DNA of 64,000 nucleotides from an uncultured Flavobacterium sp. (GTDB lineage: Bacteria; Bacteroidota; Bacteroidia; Flavobacteriales; Flavobacteriaceae): assembly GCF_951805225.1 (NCBI RefSeq), contig NZ_OX638201.1:4216001-4280000 (forward strand), read 5' to 3'. The notes beneath the pieces were generated by a model that was not told the DNA's origin, made no database searches, and saw only the letters and a program-made list of their open reading frames with translations. Every line of letters starts with the position of its first letter. Position 1 is the stretch's first letter. Shown one piece after another: positions 17,761 to 26,929 of the stretch. The translations under genes were made by a program, and so were the position numbers.

Positions 17761-18912
17761 CTATTTTAAACCTTCTTGAAAATCGTACTTCATTTTTCTT
17801 AAAATCCTCAACGCTTCTTTAAAAGATAAATAAATATTCCCAAAAGGTTTCAGGAGCAATTTTGCATCAATCAGTTTTTGTTTTGCATCATCAAAACCAT
17901 TTAAATAACAAATCATAAAAGTCGACGGAAGATTCTCCAGATCTTTTAATTCGCGATCTGATAAAACGATGCCTTTTTGGAGTTTTTGAAGCAAGGCCGT
18001 ATTTGCATTATAAATATGATACAACATTTTTCGGTTGAACTCTGGTGGCTGAAAAAGCATTTCACGATCAATTTTATAATATCCGTTATCGAAAAAATGA
18101 ATCGTTTGTTTTTCTAAAGGATAATAACTTGTTTTGTCATTTAAACCCAACGGAACATATTCGGTTATCGTAAAACTATCGTCATCAAAAACAATCGTAA
18201 CAACATCCTGAGCCGAATAAAAAAGTTTAATTTGTTCGTTGATTAACTCAATATCTACACGGGATAAAAAGGTTTTATCTCTGGATTTTTTAGGAACTCC
18301 CGCCCAACAAATCACAAACAATTCCTTAAAAACATGATATTTAGGCGACATATCTTTGTGCCTGAAATTCATAAAATCGATGACGCCGTCTAATGTATAT
18401 TGAATACTATTTCGGGAACTATTTTCGATTCCAATAACGGTTTCTGTATTCTGATAATTCTTTTCGACTTCGCCTTCAACCGGAACTGAATTACTTCCTC
18501 GCCGAATAAAAACACTATTCGCAACAATCGTATGAATTCCTTTTTTGAAATAAGAGATTTTACTTTTGGGTTTAATCGTTACCAATCCAATCACTTTATC
18601 TTTTGGAAGATTCGGGAATGGTACATTTTCATATTGAATTTTAGGTGGATTTTCCAGAAAAGCATTGACCAGATTCTGAATTCGGCTATCGTCGAAAAAA
18701 TCATCGCCTACAATTTCATTGTCGTGATCTTCTACTCCAACTACGATATAAGAATTATTTGTTGGATTTGAATTTGATAATGCGCAAATGTGTTTCAGGA
18801 ACTTTCCTTTTCCCTCACGGGAATGCAAATTAAGCTGCCTTTTTTTATCATAAAAACTGCTCTCGTCATTATGAGCGAGGAGATTTTTTATTAAAAGGCG
18901 CTTATTGATCAT
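17761..18912 (-). CDS. AlbA_2 (Schlafen-like) domain protein
   Basis: A 383-residue cytosolic protein. Residues about 15-150 match the AlbA_2/Schlafen ATP-binding-type domain: an early Glu (ESSFYDKKRQLNL), a central HICALSN and YIVVGVEDHDNEIVG, followed by a basic FIRRGSNS near residue 135. The remaining 230 residues are mixed alpha/beta without a recognised domain. AlbA_2 proteins are often annotated as putative DNA-binding or transcriptional regulators, and related folds occur in Schlafen RNases and phage-defence proteins. The usual C-terminal helicase or winged-helix part is not apparent here. It converges with the nucleotidyltransferase pair. Confidence 0.75.
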   Translation of the reverse strand: MINKRLLIKNLLAHNDESSFYDKKRQLNLHSREGKGKFLKHICALSNSNPTNNSYIVVGVEDHDNEIVGDDFFDDSRIQNLVNAFLENPPKIQYENVPFPNLPKDKVIGLVTIKPKSKISYFKKGIHTIVANSVFIRRGSNSVPVEGEVEKNYQNTETVIGIENSSRNSIQYTLDGVIDFMNFRHKDMSPKYHVFKELFVICWAGVPKKSRDKTFLSRVDIELINEQIKLFYSAQDVVTIVFDDDSFTITEYVPLGLNDKTSYYPLEKQTIHFFDNGYYKIDREMLFQPPEFNRKMLYHIYNANTALLQKLQKGIVLSDRELKDLENLPSTFMICYLNGFDDAKQKLIDAKLLLKPFGNIYLSFKEALRILRKMKYDFQEGLK

Positions 18913-18918
18913 TTATTC

Positions 18919-19022
18919 AGACTTCTTAGATTAATAGATTTTCAGACTTCTTAGATTGTTGAATTTCAGATTTCTAAATTAATCTAAAGTTTTAACTTTC
19001 TAAGAAGTCTAACAATCTAAAT
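18919..19022. repeat. Palindromic AGACTTCTTAGATT repeat cluster
   Basis: Two direct copies of TCAGACTTCTTAGATT are followed by a reverse-oriented copy, TCTAAGAAGTCTAACAATCT, so that the whole gap can fold. It fills the space between the SDR and AlbA_2 genes. Confidence 0.5.
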
Positions 19023-19023
19023 T

Positions 19024-19779
19024 TTAAATATTCTTCTTAACGATTGTTGCCGAAGCCTGAGCCGTTGGCAAGACAATTAAATCAGAAATATTTACGTGAT
19101 ATTTTCTTGAAACAACAAAATGAATTATATCTGCAATATCTTCAGCCTGTAATGCATCCCAACCTTTATATACAGAAGAAGCTCGTTCAGCATCACCTTT
19201 AAAGCGCACTTCGCTAAATTCCGTTTCTACCATTCCGGGATGAATTGCTCCAACTCTAATTCCAAACGGATTTAAATCCATTCGCATTCCGTTGCTGATT
19301 GCATCAACAGCATGTTTTGAAGCACAATATACATTTCCATTTGGATAAACCTCTTTTGCAGCAATTGAACCAATATTGATAATATGTCCAGATTTTCTTT
19401 CAACCATTTGCGGAATTATCGCTTTAGAAACATACAAAAGTCCTTTTACATTTATGTCAATCATCGCATCCCAATCATCAACATTTCCGGTTTGAATTGG
19501 ATCTAAACCATGTGCATTTCCGGCATTATTAATTAGAACGTCAATTGTCGAAAACTCTTCCGGCAAATTATTAATACTATCAAAAGTTGCATTTTTATCA
19601 CGAACATCAAAAGACAAAGAATGTACTTCTGTAAAAGCCGAAAGTTCTTTTTCTAATTCTTCTAAACGATCAATACGTCTTCCGCAAAGGACAACTTTAT
19701 AGTTATTTTTAGCCATGATTTGTGCGGTTGCTTTTCCAATTCCGCTTGTGGCTCCAGTAATTAAAACTGTTTTTTTCAT
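19024..19779 (-). CDS. Short-chain dehydrogenase/reductase (SDR)
   Basis: A 251-residue Rossmann-fold oxidoreductase. The cofactor motif GATSGIG is at 9-15, NNAG at 84-87, the catalytic serine in NIGSIA near 138, and the catalytic Y151-x3-K155 in YCASKHA. The sequence is of the classical SDR type close to YdfG-like 3-hydroxy acid/serine dehydrogenases; the R34-R35 after the second strand suggests NADP preference. The substrate cannot be read from the sequence. It shares direction with the aldo/keto reductase upstream, but a 72-base palindrome separates them. Confidence 0.88.
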   Translation of the reverse strand: MKKTVLITGATSGIGKATAQIMAKNNYKVVLCGRRIDRLEELEKELSAFTEVHSLSFDVRDKNATFDSINNLPEEFSTIDVLINNAGNAHGLDPIQTGNVDDWDAMIDINVKGLLYVSKAIIPQMVERKSGHIINIGSIAAKEVYPNGNVYCASKHAVDAISNGMRMDLNPFGIRVGAIHPGMVETEFSEVRFKGDAERASSVYKGWDALQAEDIADIIHFVVSRKYHVNISDLIVLPTAQASATIVKKNI

Positions 19780-19802
19780 TCTTGTTTTTTATTTTTTTTT
19801 TA

Positions 19803-19873
19803 AGCCACAGATTAGAAAGATTTTAATGATTTAGAATCTTCATAAATCCGTTTAATCTGTAAAATCTGTGGCT
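19803..19873. repeat. GCCACAGATT palindromic repeat
   Basis: AGCCACAGATT (19803-19813) is repeated in reverse complement at 19863-19873. The inner sequence (TTTTAATGATTTAGAATC, CGTTTAATCTGT) extends imperfect pairing. It may act as a hairpin between the aldo/keto reductase and SDR genes. Confidence 0.6.
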
Positions 19874-19930
19874 AATATTTTTTAATTGCATTTAGCTGAA
19901 TACTCAAAACTGTAAACTGAATACTAAAAA

Positions 19931-20806
19931 TTAAGCTACATCGTCGCCCATACTTTCTGTCCAGATTGCAAACCAGTCTTCTTTGTCCATTTCTAATTCA
20001 ACAGCTTTCATCAAGGATTGAATTCTGGCAACATTTACCGTTCCCGCAATTGGAATTACTCCTGCAGGATGTTTTAAAATCCAGGCTAATAAAAGCGTAT
20101 CAGATCCAAAACCATATTTCTGAACCAATTCTGCAAATAGTTTTTTCAAACGACGTGTTTTTTTTGTGTCTTCTCTAAAAACTGTTCCAAGCGGATTCCA
20201 TGACAACGGACGAATTCCGTGTGTTTGCATATAATCTAAACTTCCGTCAACCATTGCTTCATAATGTGTTGCCGAAAATTGTACCTGATTATAGCTAACT
20301 TCAGTTTTCTGACGAATCAATTCAGTTTGAGAACTTGTAAAATTTGAAAGTCCAAAATCAATAATTTTTCCTTCCGATTTTAATTTTTCAACTGCTTCAG
20401 CAATTTCATCAGCCTGCATTAATGGACTTGGTCTGTGCAATAAAAAAACATCAACATAATCTGTTTTTAGCTTTTTTAAAGATTCTTCAACAGACCAAAT
20501 GATATAATCTTTAGAATAATCGTAATGCTTAATTTTGTTTTCAGGACGGTTTTCAGTAACCAACTGAATTCCGCATTTGGTAATTAATTGTAATTTTTCG
20601 CGTGCAATCTTGCTGGCTTGAAATGCTTTTCCAAAATCAGCTTCAGTAGTATAATCACCGTAAATGTCGGCGTGATCAAAAGTTGTAATTTTGTTTTCGA
20701 TACTAATCTGTATCATATTTTCCATTTCTTTAAGCGTAAGGTTTTTATCCCAAACTCCCCAATTCATAGTGCCCGAAATTATAGGCGATAATGTTGTTTT
20801 ACTCAT
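19931..20806 (-). CDS. Aldo/keto reductase
   Basis: A 291-residue (beta/alpha)8 NADPH-dependent oxidoreductase. The active-site residues can be placed: the DHADIYGDY segment (44-52) with D and Y49, K77 in LITKCGI, and the His in VFLLHRPSP near 125. The C-terminal cofactor-binding part reads HPAGVIPIAGTVN. The sequence most resembles the E. coli YdhF-like subgroup. Reaction: reduction of an aldehyde or ketone; the natural substrate is unknown. It is the first of two oxidoreductase genes on this strand. Confidence 0.88.
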   Translation of the reverse strand: MSKTTLSPIISGTMNWGVWDKNLTLKEMENMIQISIENKITTFDHADIYGDYTTEADFGKAFQASKIAREKLQLITKCGIQLVTENRPENKIKHYDYSKDYIIWSVEESLKKLKTDYVDVFLLHRPSPLMQADEIAEAVEKLKSEGKIIDFGLSNFTSSQTELIRQKTEVSYNQVQFSATHYEAMVDGSLDYMQTHGIRPLSWNPLGTVFREDTKKTRRLKKLFAELVQKYGFGSDTLLLAWILKHPAGVIPIAGTVNVARIQSLMKAVELEMDKEDWFAIWTESMGDDVA

Positions 20807-21029
20807 GGTTTTTCTGCGTTATTTTTGGTAATAAATATGCTTTTCTGAAGCATAATCATCAAAGTTCTTAAAAATATAAAAATAGATTCCCAATTCGTCC
20901 TTAAAATTAGGTCTTTGGTCGAAGTTTTAACCATTCTTTAACATCTTACTTCTCAAAAAATATTCAATTTGCACTCTCAAAAGTAAGGCATAAAAATCAA
21001 CGTTTTAAAAAGGTTTTAAAAATATTTAT

Positions 21030-22034
21030 ATGGAAGAAAATACAACGACTTTAGACATTAGAGCGATAAATGAGAAAATTGAAAGAGAAAGTGCTTTTAT
21101 AGACCTTCTTACAATGGAGATGAACAAAGTTATTGTGGGCCAGAAACATATGGTCGAGCGTTTGTTAATTGGACTTCTTGGTCAAGGTCACATTTTGCTT
21201 GAAGGTGTTCCCGGATTAGCAAAAACTTTAGCGATAAATACTTTGTCACAAGCCGTTCAGGGTTCGTTCAGCCGTATTCAGTTTACTCCTGACTTATTGC
21301 CTGCCGATGTTGTTGGAACGATGATTTATAACATCAAAGCAAACGAGTTTTCAATTAAAAAAGGACCAATCTTCGCTAATTTCGTCCTTGCCGATGAGAT
21401 TAACCGTGCTCCGGCAAAGGTTCAGTCAGCACTTTTGGAAGCCATGCAGGAAAAACAAGTTACTATTGGCGATACCACTTTCAAATTGGATCGTCCGTTT
21501 TTAGTACTTGCAACTCAAAACCCTGTTGAGCAAGAAGGAACATACCAACTTCCGGAAGCGCAAGTTGACCGTTTCATGCTTAAAACTGTAATTGATTACC
21601 CAAAAATTGACGAAGAGCGTTTTGTAATTCGTCAAAACTTAAAAGGATCTTACGAAAAAGTAAATCCTGTTGTTTCTGTAGAACAAATTTTACGTGCACA
21701 AGAAGCTGTTCGTGAAGTCTACATGGACGAAAAAATCGAAAAATATATTCTAGATATCATCTTTGCTACTCGTTATCCAGAGAAGTACAAACTTGCAGAC
21801 TTAAAACCTCTTATTAGTTTTGGAGCATCACCTCGTGGAAGTATCAATCTTGCTAATGCAGCAAAATGTTACGCTTTCATCAAACGTCGTGGATATGTAA
21901 TTCCAGAAGATGTTCGCGCAGTTGTACACGATGTTCTACGTCACAGAGTTGGGATAACATATGAGGCTGAAGCCGAAAATATTACTTCTGTAGACATTAT
22001 CAACAAAATCGTAAACGAGATTGAAGTACCTTAA
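21030..22034 (+). CDS. moxR: MoxR-family AAA+ ATPase
   Basis: A 334-residue cytosolic AAA+ ATPase. Walker A is GVPGLAKT (59-66), Walker B LADEINRAP (120-128), and the sensor segment TQNPVEQEGTY follows. MoxR proteins act as chaperone-like partners of VWA-domain proteins. Here it leads a gene set of DUF58, two VWA and TPR proteins, the classic Bat (Bacteroides aerotolerance) arrangement. A weak TAnnTTTG-like element (TCAATTTG) is at 20964-20971. The next gene begins 82 bases downstream after a palindromic repeat. Confidence 0.95.
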   Translation: MEENTTTLDIRAINEKIERESAFIDLLTMEMNKVIVGQKHMVERLLIGLLGQGHILLEGVPGLAKTLAINTLSQAVQGSFSRIQFTPDLLPADVVGTMIYNIKANEFSIKKGPIFANFVLADEINRAPAKVQSALLEAMQEKQVTIGDTTFKLDRPFLVLATQNPVEQEGTYQLPEAQVDRFMLKTVIDYPKIDEERFVIRQNLKGSYEKVNPVVSVEQILRAQEAVREVYMDEKIEKYILDIIFATRYPEKYKLADLKPLISFGASPRGSINLANAAKCYAFIKRRGYVIPEDVRAVVHDVLRHRVGITYEAEAENITSVDIINKIVNEIEVP

Positions 22035-22038
22035 AAAA

Positions 22039-22108
22039 AGTTGATGGTTGATTGTTTTTTGTTGATGGATTTTAAACCATAAACTAACAACCAACAACCA
22101 TAAACCAA
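22039..22108. repeat. TTGATGGTTGAT / ACCAACAACCAT palindrome
   Basis: The moxR-DUF58 gap is almost wholly an imperfect palindrome: GTTGATGGTTGATTG on the left, and ACAACCAACAACCATAAACC on the right. The form is typical of flavobacterial dispersed repeats. Confidence 0.5.
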
Positions 22109-22116
22109 ATCAAGAA

Positions 22117-22980
22117 ATGGATACAAAAGAGCTTTTAAAAAAAGTACGGAAAATAGAAATCAAAACCAAAAGATTGAGCAATCACATCTTTTCGGGAGAA
22201 TACCACTCTTCATTTAAAGGGCGCGGGATGACTTTTAGTGAAGTACGTCAATACCAATATGGCGACGACATTCGTAACATCGATTGGAATGTAACTGCAC
22301 GCTATAACGAAGCCCACGTAAAAGTTTTTGAAGAAGAACGTGAATTAACCATGGTTTTAATGGTAGATATTTCGGGTTCAGAGGGTTTTGGTTCAAAAAG
22401 TCAATTTAAAAAAGACATCGTCACCGAAATTGCGGCAACGATGGCTTTTTCGGCTACACAAAATAATGACAAAATTGGTTTAATATTATTTTCTGACAAT
22501 GTAGAATTGTATATTCCACCAAAAAAAGGTCGTTCACACGTTTTACGTATCATTCGTGAATTAATCGAATTCGAACCAAAAAGCCATAAAACAGATGTTG
22601 GAGCAGCTTTAAAATTTTTATCAGGAACTCAGAAAAAGAAAGCAATTGTCTTTGTGATTTCTGATTTCATGTCCGAGAATTATGAGCAGACTTTAAAAAT
22701 TGCTTCTAAAAAACATGATATTACAGGCGTTCGCGTTTATGATATCCGCGAAGAAAAAATTCCGAATTTAGGAATGGTTCCAATGCTTGATGCCGAAACC
22801 GGAAAAATTCAATTGGTTAATACAGGTTCGAAAACAGTTCGAATGAATTACGAAAAACACTATCAGGAAAGAGTAAATTATTTCAAAGATATTTTTAGTA
22901 AATCCGGCGCAGGTGTAGTAAACACAAGAGTTGACGAAAATTACGTAACCAAATTACTGGGATATTTTAAATCCCGCTAA
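22117..22980 (+). CDS. DUF58 domain protein of the Bat cluster
   Basis: A 287-residue protein with the DUF58 hallmark GDDIRNIDWNVTAR (49-62) and a VWA-like domain starting MVDISGSEG (82-90). The MIDAS motif is the short DISGS form, and the second and third metal-contact loops are less clear. No membrane segment is predicted, unlike many DUF58 proteins. In this cluster the protein is thought to work with the MoxR ATPase on the VWA membrane proteins encoded downstream; the molecular role in Bacteroidota is not established. It lies second in the cluster, with repeat-filled gaps on each side. Confidence 0.92.
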   Translation: MDTKELLKKVRKIEIKTKRLSNHIFSGEYHSSFKGRGMTFSEVRQYQYGDDIRNIDWNVTARYNEAHVKVFEEERELTMVLMVDISGSEGFGSKSQFKKDIVTEIAATMAFSATQNNDKIGLILFSDNVELYIPPKKGRSHVLRIIRELIEFEPKSHKTDVGAALKFLSGTQKKKAIVFVISDFMSENYEQTLKIASKKHDITGVRVYDIREEKIPNLGMVPMLDAETGKIQLVNTGSKTVRMNYEKHYQERVNYFKDIFSKSGAGVVNTRVDENYVTKLLGYFKSR

Positions 22981-23055
22981 GAATATTATTCCGAAGTTTC
23001 GGGATTAGATTGTTAGAATATTAGATTTTAAAAATATAAATATCCAGAAATAAAA

Positions 23056-23093
23056 TCCGCTTAAATCTGTGCCATCCGCGTCATCCGCGTGCC
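23056..23093. repeat. CCATCCGCGTCATCCGCG-type dispersed repeat
   Basis: The sequence AATCCGCTTAAATCTGTGCC and its tandem step CATCCGCGT(C)ATCCGCGTGCC stand out by GC content from the surrounding AT-rich gap. I recognise it as a recurrent Flavobacterium intergenic sequence; it also shares TTAAATCTGT with the palindrome at 19803-19873. Confidence 0.5.
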
Positions 23094-23139
23094 ATAATTA
23101 AGCATTCATTTTAGAATAAAATCTGAAATCAAAAATCAA

Positions 23140-24774
23140 ATGAAATTAAAGTTTTACATATTTTTATTTTTACTTTCCTCTGCTATTTTTGCCCAGCAAA
23201 AACAAGTGGAGACGAGCATTGATACCACAAAAAATAAAATTGGAGCCGAATTTAAGTTAACGCTTAAAACGGTTGTCAGCTCAAAATCTAAAGTTGTTTT
23301 CCCTAAACTAAAAACTATTGGTCAGCTTGAAGTAATTCAATCTTATCCAATTGATACGGTTAAGAAAAATGATACTTATGAATTGATCAAAAAATATGGT
23401 TTAACGCAATTTGATTCTGGAAAATATACAATTCCAAGTATTAAGATTTTAATTGACAAAAAACCTTATCAAACTGATTCTATTCGCGTTGAAGTAGCAA
23501 ATGTAAAAGTCGATACTTTGCAACAAAAAATGTACGACATCAAAGACATCACTGCTGCAGATAGCGGAATAGGAAATTGGTGGATTTATGTTTTGATTTT
23601 TATCGTTATTCTGGCAATTGGCGCATTTGTATATTGGTACGTTAAAAAACACCAATTGAAAAAAATTGAAGAAGAAGTTTATAAAACTCCTATCGAAAAA
23701 GCGACAAGTTTATTAAACAATCTGGAGTCAAAAGAACTGGTTCAAAAAGGCGAAATCAAAGAATATTATAGTGAATTAACAGATATTGCCCGTAATTATA
23801 TCGAAGAAGCGATTCATATTCCTGCAATGGAAAGTACAACTTCTGAATTGATTCAGGCAATCAGAACCGCTTCTACAAAAAAGAAAATGACGCTGACTCC
23901 GGAAACTGTAGAGAATCTAGAGCGTGTTTTACGTCAGGCGGATTTAGTAAAATTTGCAAAATCTAAACCTTTAGAATTTGAAATTACCGAAGACAGAAAT
24001 AAAATTCAAAGAGTAATTCTTACGCTTGATAATGCAATCCCAACTGAAGTTCCGGCCGAAGAGGAAGATCAATTATTAAATGAAGCTCAGAAACAAAAAC
24101 AGATCAAACAACAATTATTAAAAAAACGCAACAAACGTATTGCAATTGCTGTAGGAACTGTTGTATTCTTAATATTTGCTACAACGACATTCTTTATTGT
24201 TACCAAAGGCTTCACTTATGTAAAAGATAATCTTATTGGACATCCGTCTAAAGAATTACTAGAAGGCGTTTGGGTAAAAAGTGCTTACGGAAATCCAGCT
24301 GTTTTAATTGAAACTCCAAAAGTTTTAAAACGAATGGATACTCAAAAAGTGTTACCAAAAGAAACTATGGCGCTGATTAAAGAGATGCAGCTTTTTGCTT
24401 ACGGAAGCATGATTGACAACTTTTACGTAGCAGTTTCAACCAGTAAATTCAAAAATCCGGTAGAACTTGATTTAGCAAAAGCTCTGGAAGGATCTTTAAA
24501 AATAATGGAAGCTCAGGGCGCACAAAATATTATTGTAAAACAAGAAGATTTCCAGACAAATCAAGGTATTCAGGGATTAAAAGGATACGGAACAATGACA
24601 ATCTTAAATCCGGTTGACAAATCGAGTTCAAAAGCATACTATGAAATTTTACTTTTCAAACAAGATCAGGGATTACAACAAATCGTGATTTTACATCAGG
24701 AAGGTGATACTTATGCAAATGATATTACAGAGCGTATTTTAAATTCTGTTGAACTTCAAAAAGCGAGTAACTAA
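23140..24774 (+). CDS. Bat-cluster membrane protein with BatD-like N-terminus
   Basis: A 544-residue protein with signal peptide MKLKFYIFLFLLSSAIFAQ. Residues 20-125 are a beta-sandwich resembling the first domain of BatD/oxygen-tolerance proteins. A membrane helix (WWIYVLIFIVILAIGAFVYWYV, about residues 147-168) is followed by a cytosolic helical region like DUF4381, and a second membrane helix (IAIAVGTVVFLIFATTTFFIV, about 343-364) leads to a C-terminal extracytoplasmic domain of about 170 residues that I do not recognise. It lies between DUF58 and batA and overlaps the batA start by one base (TAATG), which suggests translational coupling. Confidence 0.75.
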   Translation: MKLKFYIFLFLLSSAIFAQQKQVETSIDTTKNKIGAEFKLTLKTVVSSKSKVVFPKLKTIGQLEVIQSYPIDTVKKNDTYELIKKYGLTQFDSGKYTIPSIKILIDKKPYQTDSIRVEVANVKVDTLQQKMYDIKDITAADSGIGNWWIYVLIFIVILAIGAFVYWYVKKHQLKKIEEEVYKTPIEKATSLLNNLESKELVQKGEIKEYYSELTDIARNYIEEAIHIPAMESTTSELIQAIRTASTKKKMTLTPETVENLERVLRQADLVKFAKSKPLEFEITEDRNKIQRVILTLDNAIPTEVPAEEEDQLLNEAQKQKQIKQQLLKKRNKRIAIAVGTVVFLIFATTTFFIVTKGFTYVKDNLIGHPSKELLEGVWVKSAYGNPAVLIETPKVLKRMDTQKVLPKETMALIKEMQLFAYGSMIDNFYVAVSTSKFKNPVELDLAKALEGSLKIMEAQGAQNIIVKQEDFQTNQGIQGLKGYGTMTILNPVDKSSSKAYYEILLFKQDQGLQQIVILHQEGDTYANDITERILNSVELQKASN

Positions 24775-25775
24775 TGGATAAGATAACTTTTTTAAACCCA
24801 GAATTTTTTTGGTTGTTTCTTTTGATTCCAATTGCGATCGCCTGGTTCTTTTGGAAACGAAATCAACAATCAGCTACTTTAAAAATGAGTTCGACACAAG
24901 GTTTCAAAAATAGCGAATCACTATTAACGAAATTAAAACCTTGTTTATATGTTTTTAGAATCATTGCTTTATGTTCTTTGATTATTGCTTTGGCAAGACC
25001 AAGAACAGTTGATATTAGCAGTCAGACTAAAACCACAAAAGGAATTGATATTGTTCTTGCAATAGACGTTTCAGGAAGTATGCTTGCAAAAGATTTAAAG
25101 CCAAACCGTATGGAAGCTTTAAAAAGAGTAGCTTCGGATTTTGTTACAGAAAGACCTAATGACAGAGTTGGATTGGTTTTATACGCTTCTGAAGCTTATA
25201 CTAAAACTCCTGTTACAAGTGATAAAGCAATTATTCTTGAAGCTATAAAAAGCATTAAATATGATACAGTTTTACAAGACGGAACCGGAATTGGAATGGG
25301 ATTGGCAACGGCTGTAAACCGTCTTAAAGACAGTAAAGCAAAAAGCAGAATTATCATTTTAATGACTGACGGTGTAAATAATGCCGGATTTATTGAACCG
25401 GAAACTGCTTCTGACATCGCAAAACAATACGGAATAAAAGTGTACACGATTGGAATTGGTACAAACGGAATGGCGGAATCTCCATACGCTTATGCTCCAA
25501 ACGGAGGATTTTTATATAAAATGCAAAAAGTAGAAATCGACGAACAATTAATGAAAAATATTGCTCGTAAAACAGATGGAACTTACTTTAGAGCAACAAG
25601 CAATGACAGATTAGCCGAAATATACAACGCGATTAATAAATTAGAAACTACTGAAATTCAAGAATTAAAATTCTATGATTATGACGAAAAATACAGAGGT
25701 TTTGTTTTATTGGCAGCCTTTTTATTATTGTTAGAAGTAGGTTTAAGAAATACAGTTTACAGAAGCTTTATTTAA
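24774..25775 (+). CDS. batA: BatA, VWA-domain membrane protein
   Basis: A 333-residue inner-membrane protein with membrane helices near 11-28, 57-74 and at the C-terminus (FVLLAAFLLLLEVGL). The VWA domain between them has a full MIDAS: DVSGS at 98-102, a conserved Thr in TPVTS, and MTDGVNN. Bat proteins were first described in Bacteroides fragilis as aerotolerance factors; a complex of BatA, BatB and TPR proteins in the envelope is generally assumed. The start overlaps the preceding stop by one base. It is followed by batB after 76 bases that contain a palindrome. Confidence 0.93.
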   Translation: MDKITFLNPEFFWLFLLIPIAIAWFFWKRNQQSATLKMSSTQGFKNSESLLTKLKPCLYVFRIIALCSLIIALARPRTVDISSQTKTTKGIDIVLAIDVSGSMLAKDLKPNRMEALKRVASDFVTERPNDRVGLVLYASEAYTKTPVTSDKAIILEAIKSIKYDTVLQDGTGIGMGLATAVNRLKDSKAKSRIIILMTDGVNNAGFIEPETASDIAKQYGIKVYTIGIGTNGMAESPYAYAPNGGFLYKMQKVEIDEQLMKNIARKTDGTYFRATSNDRLAEIYNAINKLETTEIQELKFYDYDEKYRGFVLLAAFLLLLEVGLRNTVYRSFI

Positions 25776-25783
25776 AATATTTT

Positions 25784-25840
25784 AGTCTCAGTCTCAGTAA
25801 TCAGTCCACAACTGAAAACTGCGACCGAAAACTGAAAACT
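25784..25840. repeat. CAGTCTCAGT / ACTGAAAACTG palindrome
   Basis: The batA-batB gap holds AGTCTCAGTCTCAGTAATCA and then ACTGAAAACTGCGACCG, ending in GAAAACTGAAAACT, an imperfect inverted repeat with internal direct repeats. Confidence 0.5.
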
Positions 25841-25851
25841 AGAATTAAAAA

Positions 25852-26886
25852 ATGGAATTAGACGAAAAAAAATATTTATATCTTTTATTATTACTCCCAA
25901 TTGTGGTGTGTATTTTCCTTTTCAATATGTATTGGAAAAGAAAAAAACAACGCGAATTTGGAGATCTTGAAATGGTAAAAAGACTGAGTCCGGAGCGATC
26001 TGTTTTTAAACCTGTATTAAAATTATCAGTTCTCCTTTTGGCTCTTGCCTGTTTGATTATCGGATTAGTAAATCCGAAGATTGGAACAAAAATGGAAACT
26101 GTAAAACGCGAAGGAATTGATATTGTTTTTGCCGTTGACGTTTCTAAAAGTATGCTTGCCGAAGATGTTGCGCCAAGTCGTTTAGAAAAAAGTAAACAAC
26201 TGGTTTCGCAAATCATCAATAATTTAGGAAATGACAGAATTGGAATTGTAGCTTATGCGGGAAGTGCTTTTCCGGTTTTGCCAATTACATCTGATTATAG
26301 TGTTGCCAAAATGTTTCTGCAAAGTATGACGCCTGATATGGTTTCATCACAAGGAACTTCGCTTGATGAAGCAATTCGATTATCATCTACTTATTTTGAC
26401 GAAAAAAGCAAAACAAGTAAACTTTTAATCCTGATTTCTGATGGAGAAGATCATTCTGAAGGAGCTTCGGCTGCAGCAGAAGAAGCCAACAAAATGGGAA
26501 TGAAAATCATTACGATTGGTGTTGGAACTGAAAAAGGAGGAACAATTCCGTTAAGAGAAAATGGCGTAATCAGAAGCTATCAACAAGATCAAAACGGTCA
26601 AACGGTTATTACAAAACTAAATCAGGAAGGTTTAAAAACCATTGCAAAAGCTACAAAAGGCGGTTATGTATATGGCGGAAACACGAAGGAAGTTTTAGAT
26701 TATATCAAAAATGCTTTAAACAACATTCAGAAAACCGAATTTGAAGCTACTCAAATGGCCGATTTTCAATCGCAATTTCAATGGTTTATTGGCTTTGCTT
26801 TCTTGTTATTGTTTGTTGACATTTTCCTTTTAGAAAGAAAAACAAATTGGATAAAAGAGTTGAATTTATTTAACGAAAAGAAATAA
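25852..26886 (+). CDS. batB: BatB, VWA-domain membrane protein
   Basis: A 344-residue paralogue of BatA with the same layout: two N-terminal membrane helices (about 9-26 and 56-73), a VWA domain, and a C-terminal helix (WFIGFAFLLLFVDIFLL). The MIDAS starts with DVSKS (96-100), a Gly-to-Lys change from the DxSxS of BatA that still fits the DxSxS rule, and is completed by ISDGEDH. Like BatA it is probably anchored in the inner membrane with the VWA domain facing the periplasm or cytoplasm; topology cannot be settled by eye. BatC follows after 43 bases. Confidence 0.93.
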   Translation: MELDEKKYLYLLLLLPIVVCIFLFNMYWKRKKQREFGDLEMVKRLSPERSVFKPVLKLSVLLLALACLIIGLVNPKIGTKMETVKREGIDIVFAVDVSKSMLAEDVAPSRLEKSKQLVSQIINNLGNDRIGIVAYAGSAFPVLPITSDYSVAKMFLQSMTPDMVSSQGTSLDEAIRLSSTYFDEKSKTSKLLILISDGEDHSEGASAAAEEANKMGMKIITIGVGTEKGGTIPLRENGVIRSYQQDQNGQTVITKLNQEGLKTIAKATKGGYVYGGNTKEVLDYIKNALNNIQKTEFEATQMADFQSQFQWFIGFAFLLLFVDIFLLERKTNWIKELNLFNEKK

Positions 26887-26929
26887 TTGTTCTGATTCAA
26901 AATTCAGAACAAAAAATAAAAAAATTAGA

